Source: Spirodela intermedia
Lineage: Eukaryota; Streptophyta; Magnoliopsida; Alismatales; Araceae
Reading direction: 5' to 3'
NCBI GenBank assembly: GCA_902729315.2
Contig: LR746267.1
Coordinates: forward strand, 3,914,386 to 3,978,385
Length of the DNA: 64,000 nucleotides
Positions 23,518 to 35,270 of the stretch are shown here, one piece after another. The notes beneath the pieces are model-generated. The model was not told the origin of the DNA. It worked only from the letters and a program-made list of their open reading frames with translations, and made no database searches. Positions within the stretch are counted from its first letter, which is position 1. Each line of letters opens with the position of its first letter. Both the position numbers and the translations under genes were made by a program.

Positions 23518-26314
23518 TTAGAAGTAATCGGGCCCCTGGAAGTGCTCGAGATCGGGGTGGGTCCCGCCGCCGGGCCGCCGCGGGGGCCTACCATGAACCA
23601 ATCCCAAGTAAGACACCCAAAAGCCCACTTCGAAGCCGGGCCCGGCCCCCATAAAAAGCCCAGCAAAAGCAGGAGCCCCCTAATCATATAAATATATTAT
23701 TAATTATATGCGTATACTTGGATACCTGACGAAGCGACCGGGCTCGAAGCCAGGGACGTCGGGAGGGCCAATGGGGTCGTACCGCGCGCCAGGTGGGATT
23801 CCCCTGTTCACCGACCAATGGATGTCAGCCACGTGTCCCAAAAAAAAATTCAAACCATTTCTGCTCCAGAGCCTACGCTAGCCCTCCAGGGTATCCAAGA
23901 TCCGGGCGATCTACTCGGCCGAAACGGGGGTCATGAGGCCCTGCAACCAAAAAAAAAAAAAGAAAAGGGAGAAAATTAACTTTATGAGAAAGAAAATAAT
24001 AATAATTTGGCCAGAAAATCACGATCTTGGGAGTGGGCATACCCACGAGCATCGATCCGTCCCCAGGCCGCCCCCTGGATGCCAAACGAAGAGCAGAGAG
24101 ATGTCAAATGGGGGTTTTCAGAGTGGGGCCGAAGAAGAGGATGGGAGTTAGCGGCCGTTGACCTCTGGGGGATGAAGCCGGCGCCGGGCCCGGGGTGGAG
24201 ATCGTCAAACCCGGAATAAGGAATAACAGGGGGATATACAAGCCTGAAGCAAACAAATAATCGCGAGTCAACCCATCTCCAACTCATCTAGAACACAGCA
24301 AACGATGAAGGAGCAGAATCACTGCAGCAAGAAATTGACTTCTAGAGGTTGGGTGGGCCCCGAAACACAGGATCCTCATCCCCAGTTCTTCATAGAAGTC
24401 AATGGAGATGATGAGTGCGTATGTGCCCAATGGATTGGAATGACTCACGGGGAATAAGGTTGGGTCCCGATGTGGGATTCAGCATCTGGCGGAGAAGGGA
24501 CATGCCCTGGTACCTCCCCCCTGCAGAAGTCAATGAGCAAGAAGTCAATGCAGAACTTGAAGGATGAACAGGATAGTGAAAGTTGTGCTCTCTGTGCGAG
24601 ATTCCACTCTCGATTCTGACATTGACTTTCCTCTCCTCATTGGGATACGTTGACCTGCAGCTCAAATGACTGATAACACCAGCAAACACCGGAGTTCTGA
24701 TGAAGGAGCAAGAAAAAGAGCGGCAACCAACCAAAAAAAAAAAAAAAAAGAGTGACCAAGGAGGGAGGTCTTCATTCCTGGCTGCCATGCTGCCAGTTGT
24801 AGTCCACAAGATCAGATTGCTTAATACCAACGATACCAGTGAAGAGGCCAGTCCTCACAACTGATTGGCGGATCATCTTGAGTCTCAGCTTGGTGAGCTT
24901 GAGAATGATAAACCGGAACTGATAACAAACCACATTGAAATACTCAAAGCTCAGATGATTTGGAGAAGTTTTCAGCAAAAGATGGCCTGATATTGCCCTC
25001 GCAATTCTAGCGCGTTGACTTCTTCCCTGAAGTCGGGTGAAATCGGAAGTGATTCGATTGGTCTTTGCTGGTGGGTTCTGAGTTTCAAAACTGCAGATAA
25101 CTTGCCTCAGCATTGAAAAGCTCTCTACCATTATGCTGATTTCAGCCAGCTGAGGAACGGCCCGGTGTGAAGGGTGTTCACAAAATAAATAGGCAATCGA
25201 TGAAAAACTGCAAGCGATTTTTTCCAAGAAATTTAGATCATCTCACAATCATTATCGAATCTTTCAAGATCGATTAGTAATGGGGCCGCTTGGGGAGCTG
25301 ACCGCCACGGTGAATAAATAGTCGGTTCTGCACGACAATACCTAAGGTGTTCATACTGCGTCTTGTTAAGGTTCCTAAAATTTTGATTATCTATCAGAGG
25401 AGAGAAGACCGAAGTCAGACGCCCGCCTACGCATGATGTTCTTCGTGCAGAATAAATTTCAGCCACGAACGAGTTCAGGCGCTCCGGGAAAATGGCGTCC
25501 AGAAAAGATGCGGAACAAGGAAATTGCAGCGAAACCGAGAGATATATCGACTAAATACAGTAAGAAGGGATGTCTACAGGGCTAACCTCTCTGTGGAAGA
25601 AGAACGGCCGACCTCCGCTGGTAGCTCGAGCTCAGCCAAGACATTCTTGTTGAAACTATCTACCAGGCGCTTGAAATTCTGATAAAATCTTTCGTAATTT
25701 CCCGTCCTCGCGCTATCTTCCGGAACATAATCCTTTACACTAGAAAACCAAGAGAAAGGGTCAGCCCTAGTACGAGGTAAAAATCTAGACCAGGAGCTAG
25801 GAAGGAGCGCGCCTAATGGAAGAACAACGTCCCGAGAATAATCGTCATACGAATAAGGGTTGAGATCCACTACTTGATCTGGAGATTGAGCGGCTCCTTC
25901 TGCTCCCTGTCCAGGCACAGGGCGTCCACTGCGAGGACATCCCCGACGGGCAGACACTTGACGAGAACCCTCCTCTTTTCCCCCTTCTCGGTCCGCTTCG
26001 CGTACACGAAACCGTAGCTATCTTCGAACTCGTTCCACCCCTCAATCCCCACCTCCTCCTCACCTGCGAGAATTTCCAGCGTGGACAATGGCGTAAGCAC
26101 CTCTGGATCGACGGAAAACAAAGAAAAAACCATCCAGATTCGTAATCGCACCCTCCGGAGGACTCCCAGCCAAGGCAGCTCTTCCGGTGGCGGTGAGGGC
26201 GTAGCCTGCGGCCAGGAAGGCGGCGTGCAAGGCGAAGGTCGCCTTGTCGTGGGAGTTGCGAAAGCTCGGTCGCGACGCCCTGATCACCCCCATCACTGAC
26301 GTCTCCGTCGCCAT
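23518..26314 (-). CDS. PI31: Proteasome regulator PI31-like protein (9 exons)
   Basis: Minus-strand exons: 26,314-26,152; 26,063-25,874; 25,739-25,587; 24,520-24,449; 24,243-24,163; 24,074-24,043; 23,940-23,877; 23,803-23,726; 23,587-23,518. All introns are GT-AG, phases match, and the product is 300 aa, almost the length of Arabidopsis PI31. The N-terminal FP domain (about residues 1-150) includes VIRASRPSFRNSHDKATFALH, VGIEGWNEFEDSYGFVY and VLVKCL. The C-terminus is the Pro/Gly-rich tail with PGPGAGFIP, GDGSMLVGPHDPRFG, PPGARYDPIGPP and VPGFEPGRF, ending THPDLEHFQGPDYF. PI31 binds the 20S proteasome; in animals it modulates proteasome activity and transport. The last residues D-Y-F resemble an HbYX tail but lack the hydrophobic first position. 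Exon 6 is only 32 nt. Intron 3 is about 1.07 kb and contains nothing else I recognise. Introns 4-8 contain several A-rich or GA-rich stretches. Confidence 0.92.
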
Positions 26315-27145
26315 CTTCTTCCTCTCGATCTCGATCGATCTTGCCTTGCTTCTCCTCCCCTGCTTCTTCACCAAGCTTCACTGCTTCTTCTCCCCGTCCA
26401 AACATCTATATCTCCTCAGAAGTCGGCTCAACGTTTCCGCTGCTCCGCAGGTACACTTGCTCCGCTCAAGTGGAAGCGGCTACGTCCGAAACGTGGATAC
26501 ACGTGGCACTTGCTCCCACCCCTGGATGGGCCGAGATATCATGGCCCATTGATGTAGATTGGGTGAGGAAGGTATTACCGTATTACTTTTAAAACAATAA
26601 TTATTGAGTAATTTGGGTTCTGGTGAAAAATAAATATATTTAAGATAATTAATTTATAATTAAAAATACTCCAGAAGTATTGAAAAAACGTCTTGTCGAT
26701 AATAACAAGATATAACCTTTTGTAAAAATAAAAAATAAAAAATAAAATAAAATCGAGAAATTGGGCTGAATAAGCTCGGATGTCTCAGACGAAATTTTTT
26801 CTGGGCCCGGACTTGTATTTGAAAGAAAAACGGGGCCTATTGATGAAATGCAGGCCCAGAAAAGAAAGTCCAATCGGGCCCATAAAACTCCCCGTACATC
26901 GCAGGTTTTATAGTTTTTCCAAAAAGCTATTCTCACAATCGGATTCTCCAAGGGCAGGATAGGGCGGCTAGCTGTTAGACCGCGTCAGAATCTGGACCCA
27001 AACGCTGCGGAGGCCGGGACAAGAATCGGATTCCAAGAATGGCCGGCGCCCGGCGGAATCCCACCGTCGAGAGAAGTCAGTCCCTGTTCCCACGTGGGGA
27101 TTTCTGTGGAAGCGCATGGCTCGGATTCCCCGTGAGGGAGAGATT
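26315..27145. other. Spacer between PI31 and the small membrane protein
   Basis: The PI31 5' UTR and promoter should lie in about 26,315-26,500; a weak TATA-like gatatag is seen on the minus strand near 26,405. Several GGGCC/GGCCC motifs occur at 26,800-26,880. No gene was recognised. Confidence 0.45.
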
Positions 27146-27403
27146 CTAGGATTTGCTTTCCTGGGAATCTTGGCGGCTCCGCCCCCTGGTCACCCTAATG
27201 TAGCAGAAGACGACGGCGAAGACGGTGGCGGCGAGCCCTCCCAGCATCAGCTGCGCAGCCGCGAGGGACACATGGAACCACCTCCTCCTCTTCTCATCCA
27301 CCCCCGCCGGCGCCGGCGCCGGCACCGCCGCAAGCAGCCGCCCGCTCGCCCGTGCAACTACAACCTGCGCCGCCACCAAGAAGGCCACGCAGACTCCAGC
27401 CAT
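27146..27403 (-). CDS. Small two-helix membrane protein, function unknown
   Basis: A single exon on the minus strand encodes 85 aa. Two hydrophobic segments are visible: residues about 3-19 (VCVAFLVAAQVVVARA) and about 44-68 (SLAAAQLMLGGLAATVFAVVFCYI). A Pro/Ala linker and a basic KRRR stretch separate them, and the tail is polar (RGRSRQDSQESKS). I do not recognise the family. The case for a real gene is the GC-rich composition like neighbouring exons, a TATA motif about 100 bp upstream and a GA/CT-rich leader. The open frame continues upstream through the CT microsatellite, but that part is repeat-derived, so the start was set after it. Confidence 0.55.
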   Translation of the reverse strand: MAGVCVAFLVAAQVVVARASGRLLAAVPAPAPAGVDEKRRRWFHVSLAAAQLMLGGLAATVFAVVFCYIRVTRGRSRQDSQESKS

Positions 27404-27431
27404 GTAGAGATAGATAGATGGATAGATGGAT

Positions 27432-27462
<31 letters not shown>

Positions 27463-27500
27463 GAAGTAGTCGATGGAGGAGGGAGAGATGGGGAGGAGGT

Positions 27501-27508
27501 CTTATAAG
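27501..27508 (-). promoter_or_regulatory. TATA-like box for the small membrane protein gene
   Basis: CTTATAAG (palindromic) lies 98-105 bp upstream of the start codon on the minus strand, just before a CT-rich leader. Confidence 0.35.
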
Positions 27509-27764
27509 GTTGGAGATCCTGTCCTGCAATTGGCAGTGAGGTGGGGAGAGAGAAAGGCGGGTGGGGCTCTGCAATCCTCTGGGGAGACAGCTGAGGCGGT
27601 GGAGGTGGGGTTTGGGCTGGCATCTCGAGGATCGAAGGGGAGAGAGCGAGAGCGAGGAGGGCGGTGGGGGGACAGAGTTGACCGACATGTCGAGAAAGGA
27701 GGGAGGGAGAGGGAGTTTGAAGGGCTGAGTTGACTGGAATATTCATATATATATACATGTATGT

Positions 27765-28035
27765 AGAGAGAGAGAGCAGGTGTGATACCTTGGCCTATCT
27801 GATGTCGACGGCCGCAAAGCGGGGGCAGACAAGGGGAAGAGAGAGAGAGAGACAGAGACAGTGCTGGCATGGTATCTGGACCCAGCTCATATCGATGACT
27901 GGGAAGGGGACAGACAAGGGTCGAGAGAGAGAGATAGATAGATAGGTAGATAGGTAGAGATAGAGAGAGCTGGCGTCGTACCTGGACCCAGCTCATGCGA
28001 CGGCTGGGAAGGGGGCAGAGAGAGAGAGAGAGCGG
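27765..28035. repeat. Tandem ~75-95-bp repeat with GA tracts
   Basis: Three copies of a unit combining a GA tract with tacctggacccagctcat, then a short variable part, then ctgggaagggg and cagacaagg. Copies begin near 27,768 (most diverged), 27,845 and 27,905-27,965. A GATA/GGTA run interrupts the array at 27,932-27,965. Confidence 0.75.
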
Positions 28036-28059
28036 GTTTGGGGCAGATCTCGAAGCCCA

Positions 28060-28280
28060 ATATCCAAGTGAACAGGCCCACCTAGGATTTGACACGTCCA
28101 CATGATTAATAAACAGTACGATTAAAAAATACGATTAAACTCCTAAATATAATTTTCCCCACTAAAAATAATAGCACGTGGAATCATGCCGTTTCCTTCA
28201 AAGGGGGTCTACATTTCCCTTACTCCTTAAGTCAACCCCCCTTCCCTTTCTTCCCCTTCCTTCCAATCTTACCTCCTAAG

Positions 28281-28321
<41 letters not shown>

Positions 28322-30185
28322 GATTCTTTGTTGACCCAGGCTTATTTCGGGCTTTTTTGTCGGGTTCCGGGATACAAATCGCTCATCTGTTAAGAAATAA
28401 GTTTAGCCAATGAGGGGAAGCCACGCCGCCTGAAGAACAGGCATTCCGCCTTTTGACCATAATGTCACCTTGCTTGTGGGCCCGACTGGGATGGGCTGCC
28501 AGTCATATCAGGCATGTAGAGTCCGGCCCAATGGGGACCACCCGGTTTACACGCACTAAAGGATTCGTATTTGTCCGGTCACCGAGGCGGGGGAGGGGTC
28601 CGCCCGGCCTTCAATCGAGGACCGCTGAAAATCGGTGTTGTACCTATGCCGCCGCGGTCGCCGTACCTTCGGAGACGTGTAGAAATGTAAAATTTATAAG
28701 AAAATCCCTTCGTTATTAGACGATTTGGTATCTTTCCCAGAAAATATGGTTTTATTTAAGTATTCAATAAATCCTCATACCTTTATCATTGTCGAACCAG
28801 ACGCAACCGCCGCCGTCATGGTACGTGCTCCCACAAACCTTACAACCGAAACGGTAACCTAACCCTCTCTGGAAGGACACGTGGCGAAGAGTGGGCCAGA
28901 GGAGGCAGCTACGCATGTGAGCAGCCTCTGGGATGATTTGAATTTGAAAATAGGTGAGACCATTCTGGCCGTTGGATCGGTGACGAAGAAATACGTGGAT
29001 GGCTCGGGAAGATCTCGTCACGTGGATCCGCCACAAGAAAACGTGCGCGGGCTGACTCCGCGTCCAAAGGGCGTGAACGTCGTGGGGATTGTGGGGCCCA
29101 CAGCCAACACCCCCCATCCCCCTGGTCTGGGGCCGTCCAGCGCTGCAGCGGGGTACTCCCCACCCCCGACGGAGATTCTTAACTCGCAGAGCGAGCCTTA
29201 CGGGGCTCGCCAAGTTGGTCATGCCCGATGCGCGATCGCCGCGGGGAACGGACGGCCGTGATGTCGCTGATCGAGTGTGAAACTACATATTAGCCCTCAC
29301 TTTTCTCCGTAGATATTCTGCTGGATTTAAATTTCGAATTTATGCTTCTTCTGCCCCTGGATGCTTCTCGTCTGTTGGCAAGTGGGACCCACCGCAACAT
29401 TCCCCCCTCCGGGGGGAGTAAATTGCAGATCACCCCCCCAGAAAGGGTTCGGTTTCAGAGATTAACCTCGGATGTTAATGACACTACTTACATACCGAAG
29501 CTGGGCAGAGGGACCATGGGGGTAATTCCGCGTGGAGTTTGAAGGAGGAGGATTAAGAGGTAAATATCCGTGCAGTACTTATACTCCTCGTAGGAGGAGG
29601 GTTTTAGTAGAAAAATTACACAGACATTTTTCGTCAAGGCCCTTCTTCCTCTTCCGTCGCCTTCCTCGCTCTGCGGGAGTCGATTCCTCCCTGGCTTTTT
29701 CCGCCCCCCTTCCTCTAGAGAGAGAGTGAGAAAGAAAGAGAGAGGAGCACGCAGGGAGAAGGAGAGAGAGACAGAGCGTCTTCTCTTCTTCTTCTTCTTC
29801 ATCTCTTTTGTGTCTGCGTCAACAGTCGCGGTCAGCGGTCCTCGTTGAAAACGCGTCTGGCTTAGAGTCGGGATGTACGGCGGTGAGGGGAGTCTGGAAT
29901 AAGCATTTGGTACGTATATATGGTGATTTAATTAGGGGGAGGCTTGAAGCTCGGAGGGAGGTGCGAGGTTGGAGTATTTATTATTATTACTTTTATATTC
30001 GGATCAGAGGGGAAGCCGCGGTTGCGCTTGCTCATCGGGATCTCGATCCGGAGGGGGGGGGCGCAGTGCTCGTGGCGATTTGTTTGACTTGATGCTTGAT
30101 TTCCCATGCTGTTTGTGGTGGAATTTGGGGAGGATGATCGCTGTCTTATTGTGAATTAGTATGGCACTGGTTCGTTCTGAAGGAA
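28060..30185. other. Region upstream of the IPCS gene
   Basis: It holds a (GA)n run at 28,284-28,318 and a GC-rich segment at 28,880-29,270 with open frames on both strands but no recognisable domain. A pyrimidine/GA-rich stretch at 29,640-29,810 probably belongs to the IPCS promoter or 5' UTR. An untranslated first intron is possible because no clear TATA box sits near the start codon at 30,186. Confidence 0.4.
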
Positions 30186-33100
30186 ATGACGCTTTACGTT
30201 GCTCGGGAGGCTTCCAAGGTTTCTAAGCGTCTATTTGTTTTTGCTTGTTTGCATCTTTCTCTTTCCTTGTTGTCATGAATTTTTTTTGTGTGCCCTTTTT
30301 GATCTCGGGCTTCGGTTTTTTATTTTTCGAATTTTTTTGGCGGAGAAGCTATGGAGGAAGATCACGATGGAGTTGTCCGTGGAACTGCAGCTTCTCTCGG
30401 AGAAATGGAAGTTCATCCTTGCAGGGCTCATATTCCAGGTGCCTTAACTTCTCTCTATTGGTTTGGATACGCGTCACAGGTTGGGAGGAGTAGATTTGGC
30501 TTTGGACGATTGGGTTTTTACGATGGTGGATCTTTTATAGAGATGCCTGGCTTGGCTTCATTTCTCCGAATATCTCCTGGTGACCTGATGAAATGCCTTT
30601 CCAATTCTTTTCTTATTTTTTTGGCCATGATTGCTGGCGATGATTTACGGCTCATTTCTTTTCGTTAATGTGCTTAAGGTTCATGGTGGCCATCTTATAG
30701 TTGAAACGGTGGACTAACTTGTAGTCTCGCCTTTTCAGTCTTTAAAGTTTGTGCCCGGAAAACGGAAGCGAGTTGGATTCTTTTTGGCTCACTGGAATAA
30801 GAATGACCTGTTTTGAACATTTTTCTGTCGCGACGTGTTGTAGGAATGTATAGCTTGGTTTCTGTCCTCTAAATTCTGAATTACATGGAATTCAAATAGT
30901 TTTTAGGTGGAAGAAACCTGTTACCATACCCAACGGGAAAAAAGAAATCTGTAAAATCTCGGTGAACTTGATAGGATGATTTGAAAATAAAATCACCTAA
31001 TATGACGCCACAAATGCTAATTTTGTATGCTTTTTTAAATATTTTATTAAACAATAATATGCTGCAACAGACTTTATTTTTAGATTTGTATATTAACATG
31101 TAATGGAATGAAGTAGAGGTAAGGGGTCACATGTTTACAGAATTTTGGGGAATTGGAGAAACTCAGATGACGTTAGGCTTTCATGTATCCTTCATCTCCC
31201 GTGTCCAAGTTCTATTGAGTTTTTCTTTGTTTCAGATTTCGATGATCTTATTCAGTGGGTTTCATGGTTTATCTTTTCTGCATTAGTGGTTGGATCTTCT
31301 TAGTTACTTCCACAGCCATCATTTTCAATAAAGGGCACCTTTCTTCATTCTATGTTGCAGTTCTCGCTATTAAGTTTCTAGATGCGTGGTACTGTCCCTA
31401 ATTGTGCTTCTATGGGTCTCATAAGCATTTAGTGTTCGCATTGGTGAATCTTTACAGGTTTTGTCATAATGATATGCTCATGACTTGTAAACTACATCTG
31501 GAAGTAATATCTATCTGTGTGAAAACTTGCAGTATCTTCATGGTTTAGCTGCTCGAGGAGTTCACTACCTTCACCGTCCTGGTCCTATACTTCAAGATGT
31601 TGGATTCGCCATTCTACCAGTATGCACAACTCTTACTCTCAGTTTCCCGGCTGCATTTCTATATGCTTTTGTGGGTCAATTCATTAAATTAATTTTTGAG
31701 CTTCTTGCTGATTTGAGTGGTTCGTTTGATTTTATTTCAGGAACTTGGAAAAGATAGAGGCTACATTAGTGAGAGCCTTTTCAGCTTTGTGTTTTTTTCT
31801 TTTTTTCTGGTAATATGACCTTCTCTTGTTTCCCTTTACAGATGCATTATCTTACCATTTTTTTCCTTTCTAAATAGATTGAAAATAAATGCTGATTTAC
31901 ACTAACCGGCATTATGGCAAAAGCTTCGGACTTCCAGGCTACATGTCTTATAAGAACTTTAAGAGTTATTTTAAACTTCCGTCTTCTGTAAATGGAAAAT
32001 TATGTGGTACTGAAAAAAGTATGTAGATGAATTTATGTCAGCTTGGAATTTGATAGAAGTGACTGAATGCTGAGAAATCTTGGTTTTAATTTGATTTTCC
32101 TTTTTCTAAAATGTCAGATGACTTGAAAAACTATCCTGCCACTATCACCCCAAAAGAAATTTATGAGGTGTCCCAGAACAGCAGTGAGATGAAATCATAT
32201 TTTTACTTGAACCTATCTCTTCTTAGAGTCTGTTTTCTTCATTCTATCATAATTTAAGTTCATTCGGAAGGAAAACGTCGGAAGAAAATTGATTTTCTTC
32301 TGATGGCAATGTGTTCATGCTTAGTGAAGTTAAAGACAGAAGTACAAGTAGACTGTTGTGAATTCAACGTCAGTTGGATACCCAAGTAAAGAGTAAACTG
32401 TAATCTTTGAATAATAATAATGCGTTTAACTGATTTCAAGAATAACATATGCCAGTGAATTCTGCGTTGTTATCTTGTAGATTTTAGTATTTGATTGACA
32501 ATTTAAAGATTCCGTGGAAGCCAAGCTATTGAAATGTGACATCTATTCCAACTTTTCCAGTTTAGATCTCGGTTCTAGTTGTTTCATAAAATCTTCAGGT
32601 GTCTCTTCCGACCAGAACCTCAACATAATAATTTTGGAATCCTACTGTTATCTCCAAAAATTCCTAACCGTTGTTATGGGCCAACAGATGATTTAGTTGA
32701 CGGTAATAGCCATTTCAATCAAAGGTGTGTGTGCCATGGCCTAATGGAGATGCCAAGAGAAGGCCTTCTCCCAGTTCATCAAGAAAAACATATGCTGACC
32801 AATGATGCTGGCTGAAAGATCCATGCTTGTGCTTTCCTTTGTATTTCTTTCAGGAATACTCTTGATGAGACTCTCTTTGCTTTTATACCATAGTTTTTTA
32901 TTTTATTTTTTTATTTTTTTATTTTTTATAATTCGCTCCATCAGATTCTACCAAAGATCACTATTTCTAACCCACAACCCGCTTTCCTTTTTCTTTTGCA
33001 GTGGACATTCCATCCATTTATTTTTCACAGCAAACGTTTCTACACGGTTCTCATCTGGTGCCGGGTGTTAGCATTCTTAGTCGTAAGTCCTCCCCTGCTT

Positions 33101-34603
33101 TTCTATCACCTTGAAAAAAAGAATAGGTTAATTACTTCGCCTGTGGGCTGCCCCTCACGTGGTTACATCTGTCGCAGGCGTCACAAATTCTACGGATAAT
33201 CACCTTCTACTCTACCCAACTCCCTGGCCCCAATTATCACTGCCGGGAGGTAACAAACACTACATTCTTGAACTCGTCTTAATGTATCATCCTCACCTTG
33301 ATCCAGATGAACCGGGCCTCGATCTAACCTGTTCTTTGTCTCTATCTAGGGATCCAAGCTCGCGGTATTACCTCGCCCAGACAGCATTCTGGAAGTTCTC
33401 CTCATCAATTGTCAGTACCTCGTTCTTCTTTATTATTATTATTATGATTATTAGATTTCTTATTTTTATTTTTTCACTATGCTCATCTGCCCTTCTTGAT
33501 GTTGCAGTCCCTCGAGGGGTAATATATGGGTGTGGTGACCTGATTTTCTCATCCCACATGATCTTCACCCTGGTCTTCGTCCTCACATACCAGAAATATG
33601 GCACAAAGAGGTACATGCATCAACGGGTCGGCTCGGCTGGTGTTCTTGGCACTCTTTGTCACGCGCTCCACTAGATTTGACAACATTCTCAGCCGTCCGA
33701 TCCTTGTTGATCGTTTTTCTGCTTCGTTCTGCCTCGTAGGATCCTCAAGTTCCTGGCATGGCTTGTGGCCATCGCCCAGAGCCTCCTCATCGTCGCCTCC
33801 CGCAAGCACTACACCGTGGATGTTGTTGTTGCGTGGTATATTAACCAGTTCTATTCCAGATTTTCGTCCTTCTACTTTCCTTTTCTTTCTTTAATTTTAA
33901 AAATGGTTTGATTTCATGCCTCCCCATTCCTCTATAATTTCCAGGTACACTGTAAATCTGGTGGTGTTCTTCATCGACAGGAAGCTTCAAGGCATGCCCC
34001 CTTCTTCCCTTCTCATATTTGCTTATCTGTTTATGCACATTCATTCCATTTATAGAAACTAACGCTGGGTGTTTCTTACTTTAAATAGAAATGCCTGACC
34101 GGAGTGCCGGGCCGGTGATGGCTCTGCTCCCTGTGAGCGTTAAAGATAAGGACAGCAAGCCCAAGGAGGAGCATCAGAGGCTGCTTAATGGGAACTCCGC
34201 AGAGACCAACAACGACTGGGTAATTACAATTCCACGGCCTTTTGTCTTGTTAGGCAAGGGAGATAAATTGTCAACGCCGTTGATTCTATTGGTCTGAAAT
34301 ATCTTCGTTGACTCTATCTCTCCGGTTCTTCTAGGGGGTGGATGGGTGGGTGTGTTTAGCCTATAATTACAATTGTCTTATTAAGCTAGGAAAGTGAATA
34401 GTCAACGCCGTTGATTTTCTTGGTTTGAGTTTTCTCCGTTGACCTTTTCTCTCGTGTTCTTCGAGAGGGGATGAATCGTGGGTGAATTTTGCTTATGATT
34501 GCAAATCTACCTGATGATCCAGAGGCAGAGAAGTCAAGCAAATGGGAAGATCCTCGAGGATGGGACCCACGCCAGGGCTGAACCCGCCATGAACGGCAAG
34601 TAG
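30186..34603 (+). CDS. IPCS: Inositol phosphorylceramide synthase / PI:ceramide inositolphosphotransferase (12 exons)
   Basis: Exons: 30,186-30,218; 30,349-30,438; 31,533-31,619; 31,741-31,809; 33,002-33,082; 33,178-33,249; 33,350-33,410; 33,508-33,610; 33,740-33,835; 33,945-33,991; 34,089-34,219; 34,523-34,603. The product is 316 aa (Arabidopsis ERH1-type enzymes are about 305). It is a multi-pass Golgi/TGN membrane enzyme that moves phosphoinositol from phosphatidylinositol to ceramide. The sphingomyelin-synthase-family catalytic motifs are intact: CGDLIFSSH (173-181, His181) and HYTVD (222-226, His222 and Asp226). Other family signatures are [23 protein letters not shown] and the hydrophilic C-terminal tail with LLNGN. 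Ten introns are GT-AG. The intron after exon 10 starts with GC, not GT. Intron 11 contains a tandem duplication. Confidence 0.94.
33992..34088 (+). other. GC-AG intron in the IPCS gene
   Basis: The exon ends ..cttcaag and the intron begins gcatgc; it ends aaatag before aaatgcctg. Splicing here joins KLQ to EMPDR in frame (phase 1) and matches the family's KLPELPDR region. No GT donor in the vicinity keeps this frame. GC-AG introns are a known minor U2 class. Confidence 0.8.
34221..34490 (+). repeat. Tandem duplication inside IPCS intron 11
   Basis: Two diverged copies of about 140 bp (about 34,219-34,350 and 34,361-34,490) share taattacaattg/c, gtcaacgccgttgatt, tggtttga/tctga and ccgttgac. 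The second copy lies entirely in the intron. Confidence 0.75.
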
Positions 34604-34776
34604 CTGCCCTCCCCAGTGGCGGCGGCGGCGGCGGTGGTGGTGGTGGTGGTGGTGGCCGGGCCGATTCTCTCTCATAAGCCGACCGTCAGGGCTGACAATC
34701 TTGGCTTGGGACTGCCCATTCGATCTGAATTCCTTACATTTTCATTAAACTTTGGGCTCTCAGAATCTTCTTGGAG

Positions 34777-34778
<2 letters not shown>

Positions 34779-34848
<70 letters not shown>
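34779..34848. repeat. Compound (CT)n(TA)n microsatellite
   Basis: About 30 bp of CT followed by about 38 bp of TA. A similar CT-then-TA compound repeat occurs at 37,948-37,987. Confidence 0.95.
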
Positions 34849-34851
<3 letters not shown>

Positions 34852-34902
34852 TCCTCTCTTTCTCTCTGTCTCTGTCTCTCGCTCCCTCTCTCGCTCGCTC
34901 TC

Positions 34903-35002
34903 TAGAGGATAAGTTTTGTCCCATGATCACTTCGTAGAGCTGATTTCTGGCTCTCATCTCTCTCTCAAGGATAAGCTTTGTTCCATGATGACCATGCAGA
35001 AC

Positions 35003-35047
<45 letters not shown>

Positions 35048-35270
35048 ACGCTCGCTCTTGAGGATAAGTTTCGTCTCATGATCACCTTGTAGAGGTGATT
35101 TCTCTCTCATCTCTGTCGAGGATAAGCTTTGTTCCATGATGACCATGAAGAGCTCATCTCCCTCGCTCTCTCTCTAAAGGGCTTATCTCTCTGCCTTCCA
35201 CATCTCTCCAGGATAAGCTTTGCTCCATGACGTCTAAACAGTGTTCATCTCTCTCTCTCTCTCTAGGATT
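34903..35270 (+). repeat. Tandem array of a GGATAAG(C/T)TT unit
   Basis: Five units start near 34,905, 34,968, 35,060, 35,118 and 35,210. Each begins ggataag(c/t)tt(t/c)gt(t/c)ccatga and ends in CT repeats. Two alternating variants are seen: one continues tcac(t)t..tagag.tgattt, the other tgaccatg.agaactcatc. Confidence 0.85.

Noticed and set aside
28764-29261. GC-rich frames on both strands upstream of IPCS
   Set aside because: No domain or conserved motif; the region contains ACGTGG and GGGCC motifs and looks like promoter DNA.
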